DNA of 32,419 bases from an uncultured Clostridia bacterium (lineage in GTDB: Bacteria > Bacillota > Clostridia > TANB77 > CAG-508), in NCBI GenBank assembly GCA_948630815.1, contig CAPIEU010000012.1, forward strand, positions 1 to 32,419, given 5' to 3'. Under the pieces are notes generated by a model. It was not told the DNA's origin, did no database searches, and saw only the letters and a list, made by a program, of their open reading frames with translations. A program made the translations under genes and the position numbers. Positions 8,773 through 17,374 of the stretch are shown here, in pieces (the stretch's first letter is position 1; each line of letters opens with the position of its first letter).

Positions 8773-9402
8773 CTAAGCTTCAATTGCTATTTTTTCTAAA
8801 GTATCTATTGTTGTTACTTTATCAAAGAATGTACTTACATCTGCAAGACCTTTTGCAACATCAACATTGATAGCTTTTGCTGGTTTTCCTGTTTTATTAA
8901 ATTTATGTGTTGTAGAAATTCCAGTATAAGTTACTTCTTGACCATTTGAATCTGTTCCATCATTTTCTGTTGCGTGTGTACTATCTGGAATGCTAAATGT
9001 TCCTTTATGTCTCCATACATATATTTCGTCACCATTTGTTTTTTTAGTTTTGTAACCTAAAGCAAAGTATTTTACTTTTCTTTCTCCTTCTATTAATGTT
9101 CCTGTTTCTTCATCATAATCTTGTCCTGTAATTAAAGCTAATTTATCTTGAGGAATTACAGATGTAGAACATTTAATTTCATCTGCTCCTGTAGAATTAA
9201 TTACAATCGCAGCCATATTATTATAATATTTTGATTCACTTGAATTACTTGTAGTTTTTGAAATTTCGCCAACACCAGCTAATTCAATTACTTCTCCTGT
9301 TTTATATCCTTCTCCTTCTACATTATTATCTGCCAATACTTCAGCTATAACTAAATCTGTCACACCTCTATATTCAACAATTTCATCAAGTTTATTGTTC
9401 AT
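8773..9402 (-). CDS. Major tail protein (tail tube)
   Basis: A 209-residue protein of the phi13/HK97-like major tail protein group: MNNKLDEIVEYRGVTDLVIAEV, a Y-Y-N-N-M-A-A strand, and the K-Y-F-A-L-G-Y-K-T-K block followed by V-W-R-H-K-G-T-F. It polymerises into the tail tube. It has a strong AGGAGG site. Its position between the tail terminator and the chaperones agrees. Confidence 0.85.
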   Translation of the reverse strand: MNNKLDEIVEYRGVTDLVIAEVLADNNVEGEGYKTGEVIELAGVGEISKTTSNSSESKYYNNMAAIVINSTGADEIKCSTSVIPQDKLALITGQDYDEETGTLIEGERKVKYFALGYKTKKTNGDEIYVWRHKGTFSIPDSTHATENDGTDSNGQEVTYTGISTTHKFNKTGKPAKAINVDVAKGLADVSTFFDKVTTIDTLEKIAIEA

Positions 9403-9415
9403 GTTTTTACCCTCC

Positions 9416-9760
9416 TTATAAAATTTCTATTTTTTTTACAGCTATTCCTCTTCCTGTTTGTGTAGGTTCATCACTTTCAACATCATAGCCTTTGCCACTA
9501 ACTATGAACCCTTTTTCTTTTAATTTACTTTTTGCTTTTAACAATTCTGTATTTACTAATTCAGGGTTGTTTGAATAAAATGCAACAATGAAAAGCCATA
9601 CTGTTTTGTGTTCTTCATTATCATAAAAACTATCACCAATTGTATTCATATTCTTAAATGTGAAATATGAATCAGGATAGCCTTCTTCTTGATTCATCGT
9701 ACCTTGTTTGAAAACTGGATAATTCAAACCTTCCAATATACTAACTAGCTCATCTTCCAT
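9416..9760 (-). CDS. Tail terminator / tail completion protein
   Basis: A 114-residue protein, starting in the overlap with the previous gene, with the fold pattern of siphophage tail terminators: N-terminal helix, Y-F-T-F strand, W-L-F-I-V-A-F-Y strand, and a late G-R-G-I-A-V-K-K-I strand. It likely caps the tail tube before head joining. The function is inferred from order (after the HK97 gp10-like gene, before the tube protein) and size. Confidence 0.65.
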   Translation of the reverse strand: MEDELVSILEGLNYPVFKQGTMNQEEGYPDSYFTFKNMNTIGDSFYDNEEHKTVWLFIVAFYSNNPELVNTELLKAKSKLKEKGFIVSGKGYDVESDEPTQTGRGIAVKKIEIL

Positions 9761-10219
9761 TTATCCATTCAACCTCCTTATTTCATTATTAAATATTTCT
9801 TTTTGTGCTTCTGCTACTTCTTTGCGTGTACTACTACCAAAAAAGGCATTGTACATTTTTGCATCTCTTTTTGTTTCTTCAGCTACACCTAGATTCTTTC
9901 CATATTGATTACTTACTGCATGGCTTTGTGTTCCATACATTAAAAATATTGAAGCTAATCCACCTTCGCTAATACTAAATCCTGTCTTTACACTTGCAAG
10001 AGTTCCATTCCATTCAATTTCTGCTTCTTTTCGTAGAGTTTTCTCTGTTTGATGTGTTTCATTATGTGGTGTTATTGCATCTTGTGCTTTTTGTGTAATA
10101 ATTTCATGAGTTTTCTTTAAGGCTTTTTCTGATATGTTTTTTACATTACCATTTAATTTATTAAGTCTTGCTATTGCCTCTTCAAAGCCATCAAATTCTA
10201 TGCGTGATTTATTACTCAT
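9761..10219 (-). CDS. Tail-component protein, HK97 gp10-like
   Basis: A 152-residue protein, MSNKSRIEFDGFEEAIARLNKL, matching the HK97 gp10 family in its F-x-G-x-x-x-L start, A-x-x-x-T-P-H-x-x-T central part and the M-Y-G-T-Q-S-H segment. The ATG at 10219 is preferred over an upstream start because AAAGGTGG lies 8 bases before it. It acts at the head-tail joint. Confidence 0.75.
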   Translation of the reverse strand: MSNKSRIEFDGFEEAIARLNKLNGNVKNISEKALKKTHEIITQKAQDAITPHNETHQTEKTLRKEAEIEWNGTLASVKTGFSISEGGLASIFLMYGTQSHAVSNQYGKNLGVAEETKRDAKMYNAFFGSSTRKEVAEAQKEIFNNEIRRLNG

Positions 10220-10220
10220 A

Positions 10221-10610
10221 TCAAGCACCACCTTTGACATGTTTTATTTTGAATTTCAAAAATTGATGTCTTTGGTTTATATCTTCAGGTTCGTTAATAA
10301 TATCAAATATAGCTCCATCATTAGCTCTTGCTATTCTACAATTACTATTAATGTCTGGTCTGTACCATGTTTCTACATTTGCAGTATCTTCTATGGAATA
10401 TATACCATTTACTGTTTTTTCTGTTCCACCATAAGTTTTGAAACTTCCAAAAAACAAATTCACTGATTTTTTATTTTTATCTTTTACAGACAAAGCTTCT
10501 TCAACTGTTGGATATTCTTTTTTATTAACACCATTTATTTTAGATATTGATTTTGGGATCAACAATACAAGTGGAATAGGATTTTTTATTTCTAGTCTAT
10601 AATCACTCAT
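10221..10610 (-). CDS. Head closure (head-tail joining) protein
   Basis: A 129-residue beta-rich protein ending in the block WYRPDINSNCRIARAND, INEPEDINQRHQFLKF and VKGGA. This pattern is typical of SPP1 gp16/HK97 gp9-type head closure proteins. The ATG at 10610 has AAGGTG upstream. The start overlaps the end of the connector gene, and the stop nearly abuts the gp10-like gene. Confidence 0.75.
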   Translation of the reverse strand: MSDYRLEIKNPIPLVLLIPKSISKINGVNKKEYPTVEEALSVKDKNKKSVNLFFGSFKTYGGTEKTVNGIYSIEDTANVETWYRPDINSNCRIARANDGAIFDIINEPEDINQRHQFLKFKIKHVKGGA

Positions 10611-10908
10611 TTTTATCACCTTCACTATTCTCTTTGGTGCTTTCTTTTTCAATATCAGAACTATCTTTGCCACTTAATTGAATTGCTCTTTGTAAAAAAT
10701 ATGGAGAGAACGATGTCCCTCCACTTCCATAATTCCATAAATCTGATACACCTCTTGCAATTACACCAACTGTCGAAGAAGCATCAACAACCTCTTTCTT
10801 TACTCCACCATCTAAAAGAAACTGCTTTACATCATCAATATAACCTTGTATCGTGTCATCTTGATACTCGCCAGTAATTCCAAGGCGTTTTTTTACTTCT
10901 CCTAACAT
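10603..10908 (-). CDS. Head-tail connector (HK97 gp6-like adaptor)
   Basis: A 101-residue helical protein, MLGEVKKRLGITGEYQDDTIQGYIDDVKQFL, typical of the DNA-packaging/connector gp6 family that forms the ring under the portal. The G-V-I-A-R-G-V-S-D-L-W segment is a family hallmark. The C-terminus is acidic and disordered. Confidence 0.8.
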   Translation of the reverse strand: MLGEVKKRLGITGEYQDDTIQGYIDDVKQFLLDGGVKKEVVDASSTVGVIARGVSDLWNYGSGGTSFSPYFLQRAIQLSGKDSSDIEKESTKENSEGDKNE

Positions 10909-10921
10909 ATTACTTACTCCT

Positions 10922-11263
10922 TTAATCTAGCTTTTCAACTAATCTTTTTTCATTAGCTAGTAACTCTTTAGCTCTATCTTTATCAACATAGATTTCATCA
11001 TTAACTGCATAGTCTTGTTTAGTATATTTGTCAGTAAATCCAATCAAAACTTTTAATTTTACTGCATCAGTTTTTTTCTTTTCAGCTTCAGCTTTTGCTT
11101 TCGCTTCTTCCTCTGCCTTGGCTTTTTCTTCTATTATAACTTCAGGTGCATCAACATCTATTACATCATTCTCTTTTAGTTCTTCTGATATAATATCTTT
11201 TTCATTAATTACAACTGGTTCATTTTCTACTATTTTATCTACTTGCTCTTGTTTCTTTGCCAT
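10922..11263 (-). CDS. Acidic Ala/Glu/Lys-rich head protein of unknown role
   Basis: This 113-residue protein has a low-complexity, highly charged N-terminal half (repeats of A-K-A-E-A-E) and a small C-terminal domain (VLIGFTDKYTKQDYAVNDEIYVDKDRAKELLANEKRLVEKL). Genes of this kind often lie between capsid and connector in HK97-type phages. The C-terminal module could be a small capsid-binding or fibre-like domain. The role is not known. Confidence 0.6.
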   Translation of the reverse strand: MAKKQEQVDKIVENEPVVINEKDIISEELKENDVIDVDAPEVIIEEKAKAEEEAKAKAEAEKKKTDAVKLKVLIGFTDKYTKQDYAVNDEIYVDKDRAKELLANEKRLVEKLD

Positions 11264-11296
11264 TTTATATAACCTCCCTTAAAAAATAATTAATTA

Positions 11297-11314
11297 AGGG
11301 GATTTTCATCCCCT
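11297..11314 (-). terminator. Hairpin after the major capsid gene
   Basis: The minus strand has AGGGGAT-GAAA-ATCCCCT, a 7-bp stem with a GAAA tetraloop, then TTAATTAATTATTTTTT. It sits directly after the capsid stop. It is probably a leaky terminator or 3' stabiliser that raises capsid mRNA over the distal genes. Confidence 0.65.
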
Positions 11315-11318
11315 CTTC

Positions 11319-12710
11319 TTAGGCTTTAACAGATTTCTTTAACAAATAGATATAGTTAGTATTTAATGGCTTACCGTCTAGAATTACTAAACCTTTTGTG
11401 ATCCATTTGTTTTTATCTTCATCAAAATATCTCTTGTATCCGAAGGTCATATTTGAGTTAATACCATATGCTTCTTCAGGTACCCAGAATATTCCAAAGA
11501 ATTCTCCATTTGCACATAAGTCAAATGATTTGAATAAATCTTGTTCTGTTCTAAGTACAGGATATTCATTGAATTTATATTGCTTATCGCTAACATCAAA
11601 TCCTGCTTTATTGATTGGTTGATTATTAGCATCTTTCATTGTACATAAATTTCCTACATATGTTTGTTTTGCCATAGCAAATTCTGGATTTGCACCTTCC
11701 ATACCAATAGGAATATTAGCAAATAATTTCTTCTCCCATTGTGTCCAATCTGCAATTTCTTCTTCTGTAAATTCTATAATATTAGCTTCTGGAACTCTTT
11801 TTAATCCTGCTGCAACATCTGTTAAAATTCCTGTTGGTTGTCCATTTCCTGTTCCTCTTAATACTGCTTCATCTCTTGCTTTTAAATAAGCTTTTAATAA
11901 AGCCTTAACTAATTCTTTTTCAAATACTTCAACAGATAAAATACTTTGTAATAGTGATTGTGCTATTCTTACTTCTCCAATATGGTATGAGAATATAACA
12001 CTTCCTGTTGCTCCACCAGCATCTTGTTCTTCACTAACTCCATGTTCTTTATCATTTCCATCAGTTCCGCCCCATGTAAATGTTGCTTCAAATTCACTTA
12101 TAGGAATTTCAATACCACCTTGAACATTTAACATACGAACTCTTGAAGAAAATTGTCCATATGATTTTTCAATTTTTTGAATTAACTCTTGTAAAACAGT
12201 ATGTGGAATTAATACTCCTAATGCATCACTTGTTACTTCTCCTGCTGCTCTATTTTCACTTCTATATTGAGTTAAGATCTCATTTAATCTTGCACTTCTT
12301 TCTCCTGTTTGAGCATAATGCTTAAATGCTGTTCTATATTCCATTGAAGAAAGTACATCTTCATCATTTGAAGCTTGTCCTCTTTGGTTCATTTGTGCAG
12401 TTCCAACAACATTTAATACTGCATTTGGATTGAAGCCATTTGCACTTCTTCCTTCATTTGCATTTGCACTTCTTCCTTCATCTGTATCATCATTGTTGTC
12501 ATCATTATTATCATCATTTTGATTGTCATTTTCTTCTTTTTCTAATTCAGCAAGTTGTTTCTCTGCATCAGTAATTTCATCACGTAATGCTATTAATGAT
12601 TCTCCTAAACTTCTAACCTCATCAATGTCTTGTGAGTTTTTCATTTTTTCTTCCTTTGCTTTTAATTCTTGTTTTTTTCTTTCAATTAATTTTTGTAAAA
12701 ATTTTTTCAT
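11319..12710 (-). CDS. Major capsid protein, HK97 fold with N-terminal scaffold domain
   Basis: A 463-residue protein. Residues 1-65 are coiled coil (the delta/scaffold domain removed by the prohead protease). Next comes an Asn/Asp-rich linker with a direct repeat of EGRSAN, then the HK97 capsid domain (EVTSDALGVLIPHTVLQELIQKI...WVPEEAYGINSNMTFGYKRYF). It follows the protease gene with a strong ribosome binding site. The R-S-E-N-R-A-A-G-E region before the core is a plausible cleavage area. Confidence 0.9.
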   Translation of the reverse strand: MKKFLQKLIERKKQELKAKEEKMKNSQDIDEVRSLGESLIALRDEITDAEKQLAELEKEENDNQNDDNNDDNNDDTDEGRSANANEGRSANGFNPNAVLNVVGTAQMNQRGQASNDEDVLSSMEYRTAFKHYAQTGERSARLNEILTQYRSENRAAGEVTSDALGVLIPHTVLQELIQKIEKSYGQFSSRVRMLNVQGGIEIPISEFEATFTWGGTDGNDKEHGVSEEQDAGGATGSVIFSYHIGEVRIAQSLLQSILSVEVFEKELVKALLKAYLKARDEAVLRGTGNGQPTGILTDVAAGLKRVPEANIIEFTEEEIADWTQWEKKLFANIPIGMEGANPEFAMAKQTYVGNLCTMKDANNQPINKAGFDVSDKQYKFNEYPVLRTEQDLFKSFDLCANGEFFGIFWVPEEAYGINSNMTFGYKRYFDEDKNKWITKGLVILDGKPLNTNYIYLLKKSVKA

Positions 12711-12712
12711 AT

Positions 12713-13351
12713 CTAAAATCCTCCTAATAAATATTTTATTTTAAGCTTTTCTAGCTCTAGTTTATTTGAAGAAGTGTCCACCTCTCCACTCCTAGCAGTC
12801 TCCACCGCTATGCGTGCAGTCTCCACCGCACTTTTATCTCTAGCAGATATTGAAGTATCCTCATAAGCAGGAAATGTAACTGCACTTACTTCAACAACTG
12901 TCGAAATCGATTTAATGTGTCTTGTAGGATAATCACTATCAAGATTTTCCCATTCTTCATCATCTATTCCAAACATGAAAGACATACCTGTTATATCTCC
13001 ACGTTCAATAGCACTATATAGGTTTCTAGCTTCTGTATTGTTTTCTGTATCTAATTCTACTTGAATTTCCATTCCTTCATCATCTACAGATAATTGCATT
13101 GTAGAATTCTTTGAATTTCTTCTTGACCTTGCTAATGGCACTTTAGATTGATCATGATTTACTAAAAATCTAACATCCTCTAGATTGGTCTTTTTCAGAG
13201 CTCCTTTTTCAATTACTTCTGCAAACATTCCAGCAATGTCAGTTTTACTATCATAGACAATTGGTCTACCTACAATTATGTTTCCTCTTTTTTCATCTTT
13301 TTCTGCTCTAATTTCAAAATCGTAATTTCTTCTAATTAACTCATTCTTCAT
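12713..13351 (-). CDS. Prohead protease (S78 / U35 family)
   Basis: A 212-residue protein with the family pattern: R-x-x-x-G-R-P-I-V-Y, the catalytic His in L-V-N-H-D (about 66), the catalytic Ser in G-M-S-F-M-F (about 124), and the closing E-V-S-A-V-T-F-P-A-Y. It removes the capsid scaffold domain. The ATG at 13351 follows GGAGG and overlaps the portal end by 11 bases, which suggests coupled translation. The C-terminus contains a duplicated A-V-E-T-A-R motif. Confidence 0.88.
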   Translation of the reverse strand: MKNELIRRNYDFEIRAEKDEKRGNIIVGRPIVYDSKTDIAGMFAEVIEKGALKKTNLEDVRFLVNHDQSKVPLARSRRNSKNSTMQLSVDDEGMEIQVELDTENNTEARNLYSAIERGDITGMSFMFGIDDEEWENLDSDYPTRHIKSISTVVEVSAVTFPAYEDTSISARDKSAVETARIAVETARSGEVDTSSNKLELEKLKIKYLLGGF

Positions 13352-14576
13352 TTTCTTTACCTCCATTATTATTTTGGTTTTCATCTTGTTTGACTTTATT
13401 GTTTTCTGCATTAGATTTATTACTAGACATAGCAATTTGCCCAGCTAGTTCTTTAAGTGGTTTCATTCCAAATGCTGTACGAAGTTCATTTTTATAACAA
13501 CTTGCACTATCAACTAGCACATCAAACAATTCTATTTTTTGACTTGTATCCATAAAGATTAATTCATGTGGATATAATAAAATTTTATTTCCAAATCCTT
13601 TTTCTCTATCTGTAAATAATGCCATTGAAAAAGACTCTCCAGTCCTTTTTATTATTGGTTCTAAACTCTTCTGATAAAATGCTTCATACTGTGCTTTTGT
13701 ATAATCACCTGTTAGAATTGGAAGAGGAACACCAAAATTTCTTAAGATTTTCTCATCAATAAATTTTAGTGTTGTAGCATCTACTAATTGGATTTTATTT
13801 TGCAATGGTATATATTCTCCTTTAATATCTAATGGCAGAAAACCACTCTCATTATTAGCAAGTCTTGTTTCAATTTCTTTGATATTTTTTTCCATTTTTC
13901 CATCATCCATTAAGGTATTATATTTAATAACACCATTGATAGAAAAAGAACTTTTTAATGCCTTTGCCACTCCTTCCAATAAAGTATTATTTAATTCTAA
14001 TGTTTTAAGTAATGCCTTATTGTCAGGTTGTCCGAATTCATTACCACCCATCAATTCGTTAATTGAATAACGATATCTAATATGTATTACATCTGAATAT
14101 CTTAATTCTGTTTCATATCCATTCATAAATGAAAATCTAATAAACAAACTACCTGATGAATCTTGTAAGAAAGTAACATTAGTTGGTTGTATTGGATAAA
14201 GACCAGTATATTTTTTGTTTCCTTTTGCATCCTTATAGTATGTAGGTATAATAAAAGCATTATAATTTAAGAATAATTGCCAATATACTTTTTCAAAAAA
14301 ATCTGTCTGTGTCATACGCTCATTTGGCTGTTCTAATAACCTTTGTATTTCACTATCTTCAATTGGAACTAGATCACTACCATTTTTCTTAATATGAAAT
14401 GGATTTACTTTTGTTAATTCTGTTACCAAACACGATATAGCTTGTTGCACAACATCACTAGCATATATATCCTGACCAAACTGTGAAAAAATGGGACTAT
14501 ACCCATTTAATATTTTTGCATATTTAATATCCATCTTCATTTTCTTAAATTTATTAATAAAATCAATTAGTCCCAT
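13341..14576 (-). CDS. Portal protein (HK97 type)
   Basis: A 411-residue protein with the portal family core: A-I-S-C-L-V-T-E-L near the start, a Y-N-A-F-I-I-P segment, H-I-R-Y-R-Y, and the late T-G-D-Y-T-K-A-Q-Y-E-A-F-Y block. It forms the dodecameric DNA channel and docks the terminase. The C-terminal tail is Asn/Lys-rich. The site is standard: after TerL, before the protease. Confidence 0.88.
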   Translation of the reverse strand: MGLIDFINKFKKMKMDIKYAKILNGYSPIFSQFGQDIYASDVVQQAISCLVTELTKVNPFHIKKNGSDLVPIEDSEIQRLLEQPNERMTQTDFFEKVYWQLFLNYNAFIIPTYYKDAKGNKKYTGLYPIQPTNVTFLQDSSGSLFIRFSFMNGYETELRYSDVIHIRYRYSINELMGGNEFGQPDNKALLKTLELNNTLLEGVAKALKSSFSINGVIKYNTLMDDGKMEKNIKEIETRLANNESGFLPLDIKGEYIPLQNKIQLVDATTLKFIDEKILRNFGVPLPILTGDYTKAQYEAFYQKSLEPIIKRTGESFSMALFTDREKGFGNKILLYPHELIFMDTSQKIELFDVLVDSASCYKNELRTAFGMKPLKELAGQIAMSSNKSNAENNKVKQDENQNNNGGKENEE

Positions 14577-14589
14577 ATTTACCTACTCC

Positions 14590-16258
14590 TTATTTATCTA
14601 TCAATCTGTGAAACTCACTGCGATAACGCCTATATAATTCATATAGGATGATAAATGTTATTGCACCATCAATTCTTTTGCTAGCTTGACCTTTTATTTT
14701 AACGCACATAACATTTCCTAGATTGTCCATCTCCATAGCAGAATTTCCTAGACACCATCTATCTATTTCATTGTTATTGTAATTTATTAACTTGTCTTGT
14801 AAATCCGCTTCAACAAATTTCATAGCATTACTTAATACTTTACCTTGTAAAATCATTTCTGTTTCAAAATTATATTCATCCATACGATCAGTAAAGGTTT
14901 TTGAAAATCTTTGATCATATCCTGTTTTATATGGTTTTATATTGTAACTTTTATATAAATCATAAAACCAGTCTGCTACCTTCGAAACATCTACTTCATT
15001 TCCTTCGTGAATAGTAAGTAATCCTTTTTTTGCCCATTCTTTATATTCAGCTCCTGCAGATTTGTCATCACTATCTGTAAGTTTCTTCTCTAAAATCCAG
15101 TAATGTTGATATATGTACTTTATTTTGTCTTTTGGTTTTCCTAATAATATTTTTGCACTAACCATATCTGTTGTTGCTGCCAAGTCAACTGCTCCTAAAC
15201 AAAAAGAACCTCTAAATGATTCTAATTCAAAAGGTTCTAATTCATAATAATAATCTTCACGTTTTAGCCATGCTTGAGCATTGTTTTGTTTTATATTGAA
15301 GTCTTTGCAAAGTGTATGCATTCTTTTGGATTTAGAAGTTTTTGATTTTTCAATTTCTGATCGTAGTGATTTCCATTTCTTGACTACTCCTAAACCGAGG
15401 ATTTGATTTGTACCAACTTTTTTCATCCTGCCATATTTCTTCTTCGCTGTCTTGTGTAAATAGCCATGGTAGATAATGTATGTCATCAGTCTCATCAAAT
15501 AAAACTTCTCGTGCATATTTTAGTTCATTATCTAAGTAGCCATCATTTATAAAACCTTCAGTAGTTAAGTTTATAAATAAAGGCTCATCTTTGGTTGACA
15601 TTGATTTTTGACCTGCTTCAGCTATTTCATCGTTTGGTGCATCATGGCTTTCATCCATATACATTTTATCTATATTTCTACCATCTTTGTTTTGCGTTTT
15701 TCCTGACATTTTGAATATAGTTATATTCTTTTGTGTGTTACATATTTCTGACATATTTTTATGTGTTACTTTAGAATGTGGATCTATTCTTTTTCTCATA
15801 TTGTCTATTTCATTCCAAAGCAAACTTGCCTGTTTATCATCGTTAGAAGCACAAACTATATCCATTCCACCTTCGCCAATTCTTAAATCCGCATGAGCAT
15901 CTGCTGCCATCAATGTTGTCTTTCCATTTTTTCTTGCAATCAACAAAAGTACATTTTGGAATCTTCTTGCCCATCGATTTAATTCCTTGTCATACACTTT
16001 GAAAGAATAAATTACTTCAATAAATGCTTTTTCCCATAGTAATAATTCCATAGGCATATTATAAAAAGGTCTTTTGCTTTGTAAGCATAAATTTTCCATA
16101 AAATCAATTCTTAGATGTGCCTCTTCTGTATCATATTTATATCTAGGATCTTTTAAATCCTTAATAAGCTTTTGTATTTCTGTCTTTAATTCTAATCCTA
16201 CTATTATATTTCCACTTTTAATTTCTTCATAGTATTGCTCCAAGTAAAACTTACTCAT
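14590..16258 (-). CDS. Terminase large subunit, one gene with a +1 shift at CGG
   Basis: This is the packaging motor ATPase and nuclease. Reading starts at ATG 16258 and runs 287 codons, with the Walker A-like A-R-K-N-G-K-T (108-114) and Walker B M-Y-M-D-E-S-H (199-205). At AAT CCT CGG TTT frame 0 gives 14 further codons and a stop. With C|GGT read as Gly the conserved W-Y-K-S-N-P-G-L-G-V segment is restored, and the nuclease domain follows (GAVDLAATTD with D358 and D364, then YDQRFSKTF). The joined product is 555 residues, the normal size for HK97-type terminases. The two separate frames would each be incomplete. Confidence 0.93.
15395..15397 (-). other. +1 recoding site: CCT C|GGT TTA in terminase large subunit
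   Basis: The in-frame CGG lies after Asn-Pro. The four bases CGGT stand for one residue in the family motif N-P-x-L-G. This is one of two sites where the following base is T rather than A. Confidence 0.9.
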
Positions 16259-16565
16259 ACTGTTTTTTTCTTTCTTCTAACCATTTTGTAACTGCATCTT
16301 CTTCGACTTCGTGTCCATTAATCATTGAGTATAACATCCTTATTGCATTCATATAGCTCTGCGAATGTTCTTTATACAGTTTTGCTGCAGTCGTTGCTCT
16401 TTGTTTTGTTGGATCCTTAGGATGAACTTGAATAAAAGGATGCTTTTTTAATTCTTCCATTCGTTCTTCCAAAAAAGCTATATTGTCTAAAAGTGGATTG
16501 ATTAACTTTTTCTTATTTTCATCTATATCTTTGAAGATATTGTCTAATTCTTCTCTTCTAGTCAC
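16251..16565 (-). CDS. Small terminase-like protein preceding TerL
   Basis: A 104-residue helical protein starting at GTG 16565 (GGGAG six bases upstream): M-T-R-R-E-E-L-D-N-I-F. Its V-H-P-K-D-P-T-K and A-K-L-Y-K-E-H-x-x-x-Y segments match the short proteins placed directly before TerL in many Firmicutes HK97-type phages, often annotated as P27-like terminase small subunits. It overlaps the TerL start by 8 bases. Confidence 0.65.
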   Translation of the reverse strand: MTRREELDNIFKDIDENKKKLINPLLDNIAFLEERMEELKKHPFIQVHPKDPTKQRATTAAKLYKEHSQSYMNAIRMLYSMINGHEVEEDAVTKWLEERKKQYE

Positions 16566-16609
16566 TATAAACTCCCTTCTTTTAATATATATTTCTATTT
16601 TTTCAAAAA

Positions 16610-16700
16610 AAATGAAATTTTTGCCTCGTGTGAAAAAGAGGTACCCCTTACAGTCCCCAAGCACTCGATTGAATATCTTGATGACGGGGGGTTATGGTTG
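16610..16700. other. Candidate cos region
   Basis: This short gap between the HNH/P-loop gene and the small terminase-like gene contains unusually G/C-rich runs for this genome (ACGGGGGG near 16683, ACCCC near 16642 and TCCCC near 16655). HK97-type phages with an HNH gene beside the terminase commonly have their cohesive ends here. No cut site can be read directly, so this is a placement inference. Confidence 0.35.
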
Positions 16701-17361
16701 ATAATTTTCAAACCATTCTTCTATATATTTGTTCCAATTTTCATTTTTTGATCTACTTAAGCAGACTTCCTTATCACAATCAACTAGTATGAGCTCAGCT
16801 CCTAGCTTGTCTGATAGCCTTTGTCTTTCCATCTTCATTGGGTAAGTTCCTACTACAAAAGCATTCTGCCAGTTGCCTAGTCTCATCTTAATCTGTTCTA
16901 TTAAATTATTTCTAATTTCAAAAACATTTTGCTGTAGCTTATTCGGTTTGTTGTACTTATCACAAAAGCTAATACATTCCCAAATCTTATCTATATCTAC
17001 TATTAAATCGTCCTTTGTTGCTATATTATTAACCCATGTTGATTTACCGACTACAAGGAGATCCATATACTATATATACTTTCTTAGGCAGTTCATAACC
17101 AAATCTATTATGTACTTTGTTATGGCATTTGAAATGGATTAACATTATATTTTCAGGATTAAGACTTATATTATAGTCATTAACATTAGCATTCGTTAAT
17201 GGTATCTTATGATGCCCTATACAATCATAAGCTTTTACTATTTCCTCTCCGCAATATTCACATATCAATTTGCCTTCATCATTTACTCTTGCTAATTTCA
17301 GATCTTGTAATAGGTTTTGCCACTCTTTAGATTTATATAAATCGTGAGCATTTTCAAACAT
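16692..17361 (-). CDS. HNH endonuclease fused to a P-loop kinase-like ATPase, joined by a +1 shift at CGG
   Basis: The N-terminal half is an HNH nuclease: C-E-Y-C zinc pair, I-G-H-H-K-I-P, N-P-E-N and H-F-K-C-H-N-K-V-H-N-R. It runs straight into K-V-Y-I-V-Y-G-S-P-C-S. There the frame meets AGT CGG TAA, which would end the protein. Reading C|GGT as Gly gives GSPCS-GKST, a perfect Walker A motif, and a 118-residue kinase-like ATPase follows (D-L-I-V-D-I-D-K-I-W, later I-L-V-D-C-D-K-E-V-C). The total is 222 residues from ATG 17361, chosen because AAAGGA lies 9 bases upstream; ATG 17388 is possible. HNH proteins beside terminase assist cos cleavage in several phages. The role of the ATPase part is unknown. 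Confidence 0.88.
17047..17049 (-). other. +1 recoding site: AGT C|GGT AAA, restoring Walker A glycine
   Basis: Frame 0 reads Ser-Arg-stop (AGT CGG TAA). The +1 frame reads Gly-Lys-Ser-Thr. The invariant Gly of G-x4-G-K-[ST] identifies the decoded residue as glycine, not arginine. Confidence 0.93.
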
Positions 17362-17374
17362 ATTATTCATTCCT

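Noticed and set aside
14590..16258. Intron or intein splitting the terminase
   Set aside because: There is no inserted sequence; the conserved motif is continuous after skipping one base.
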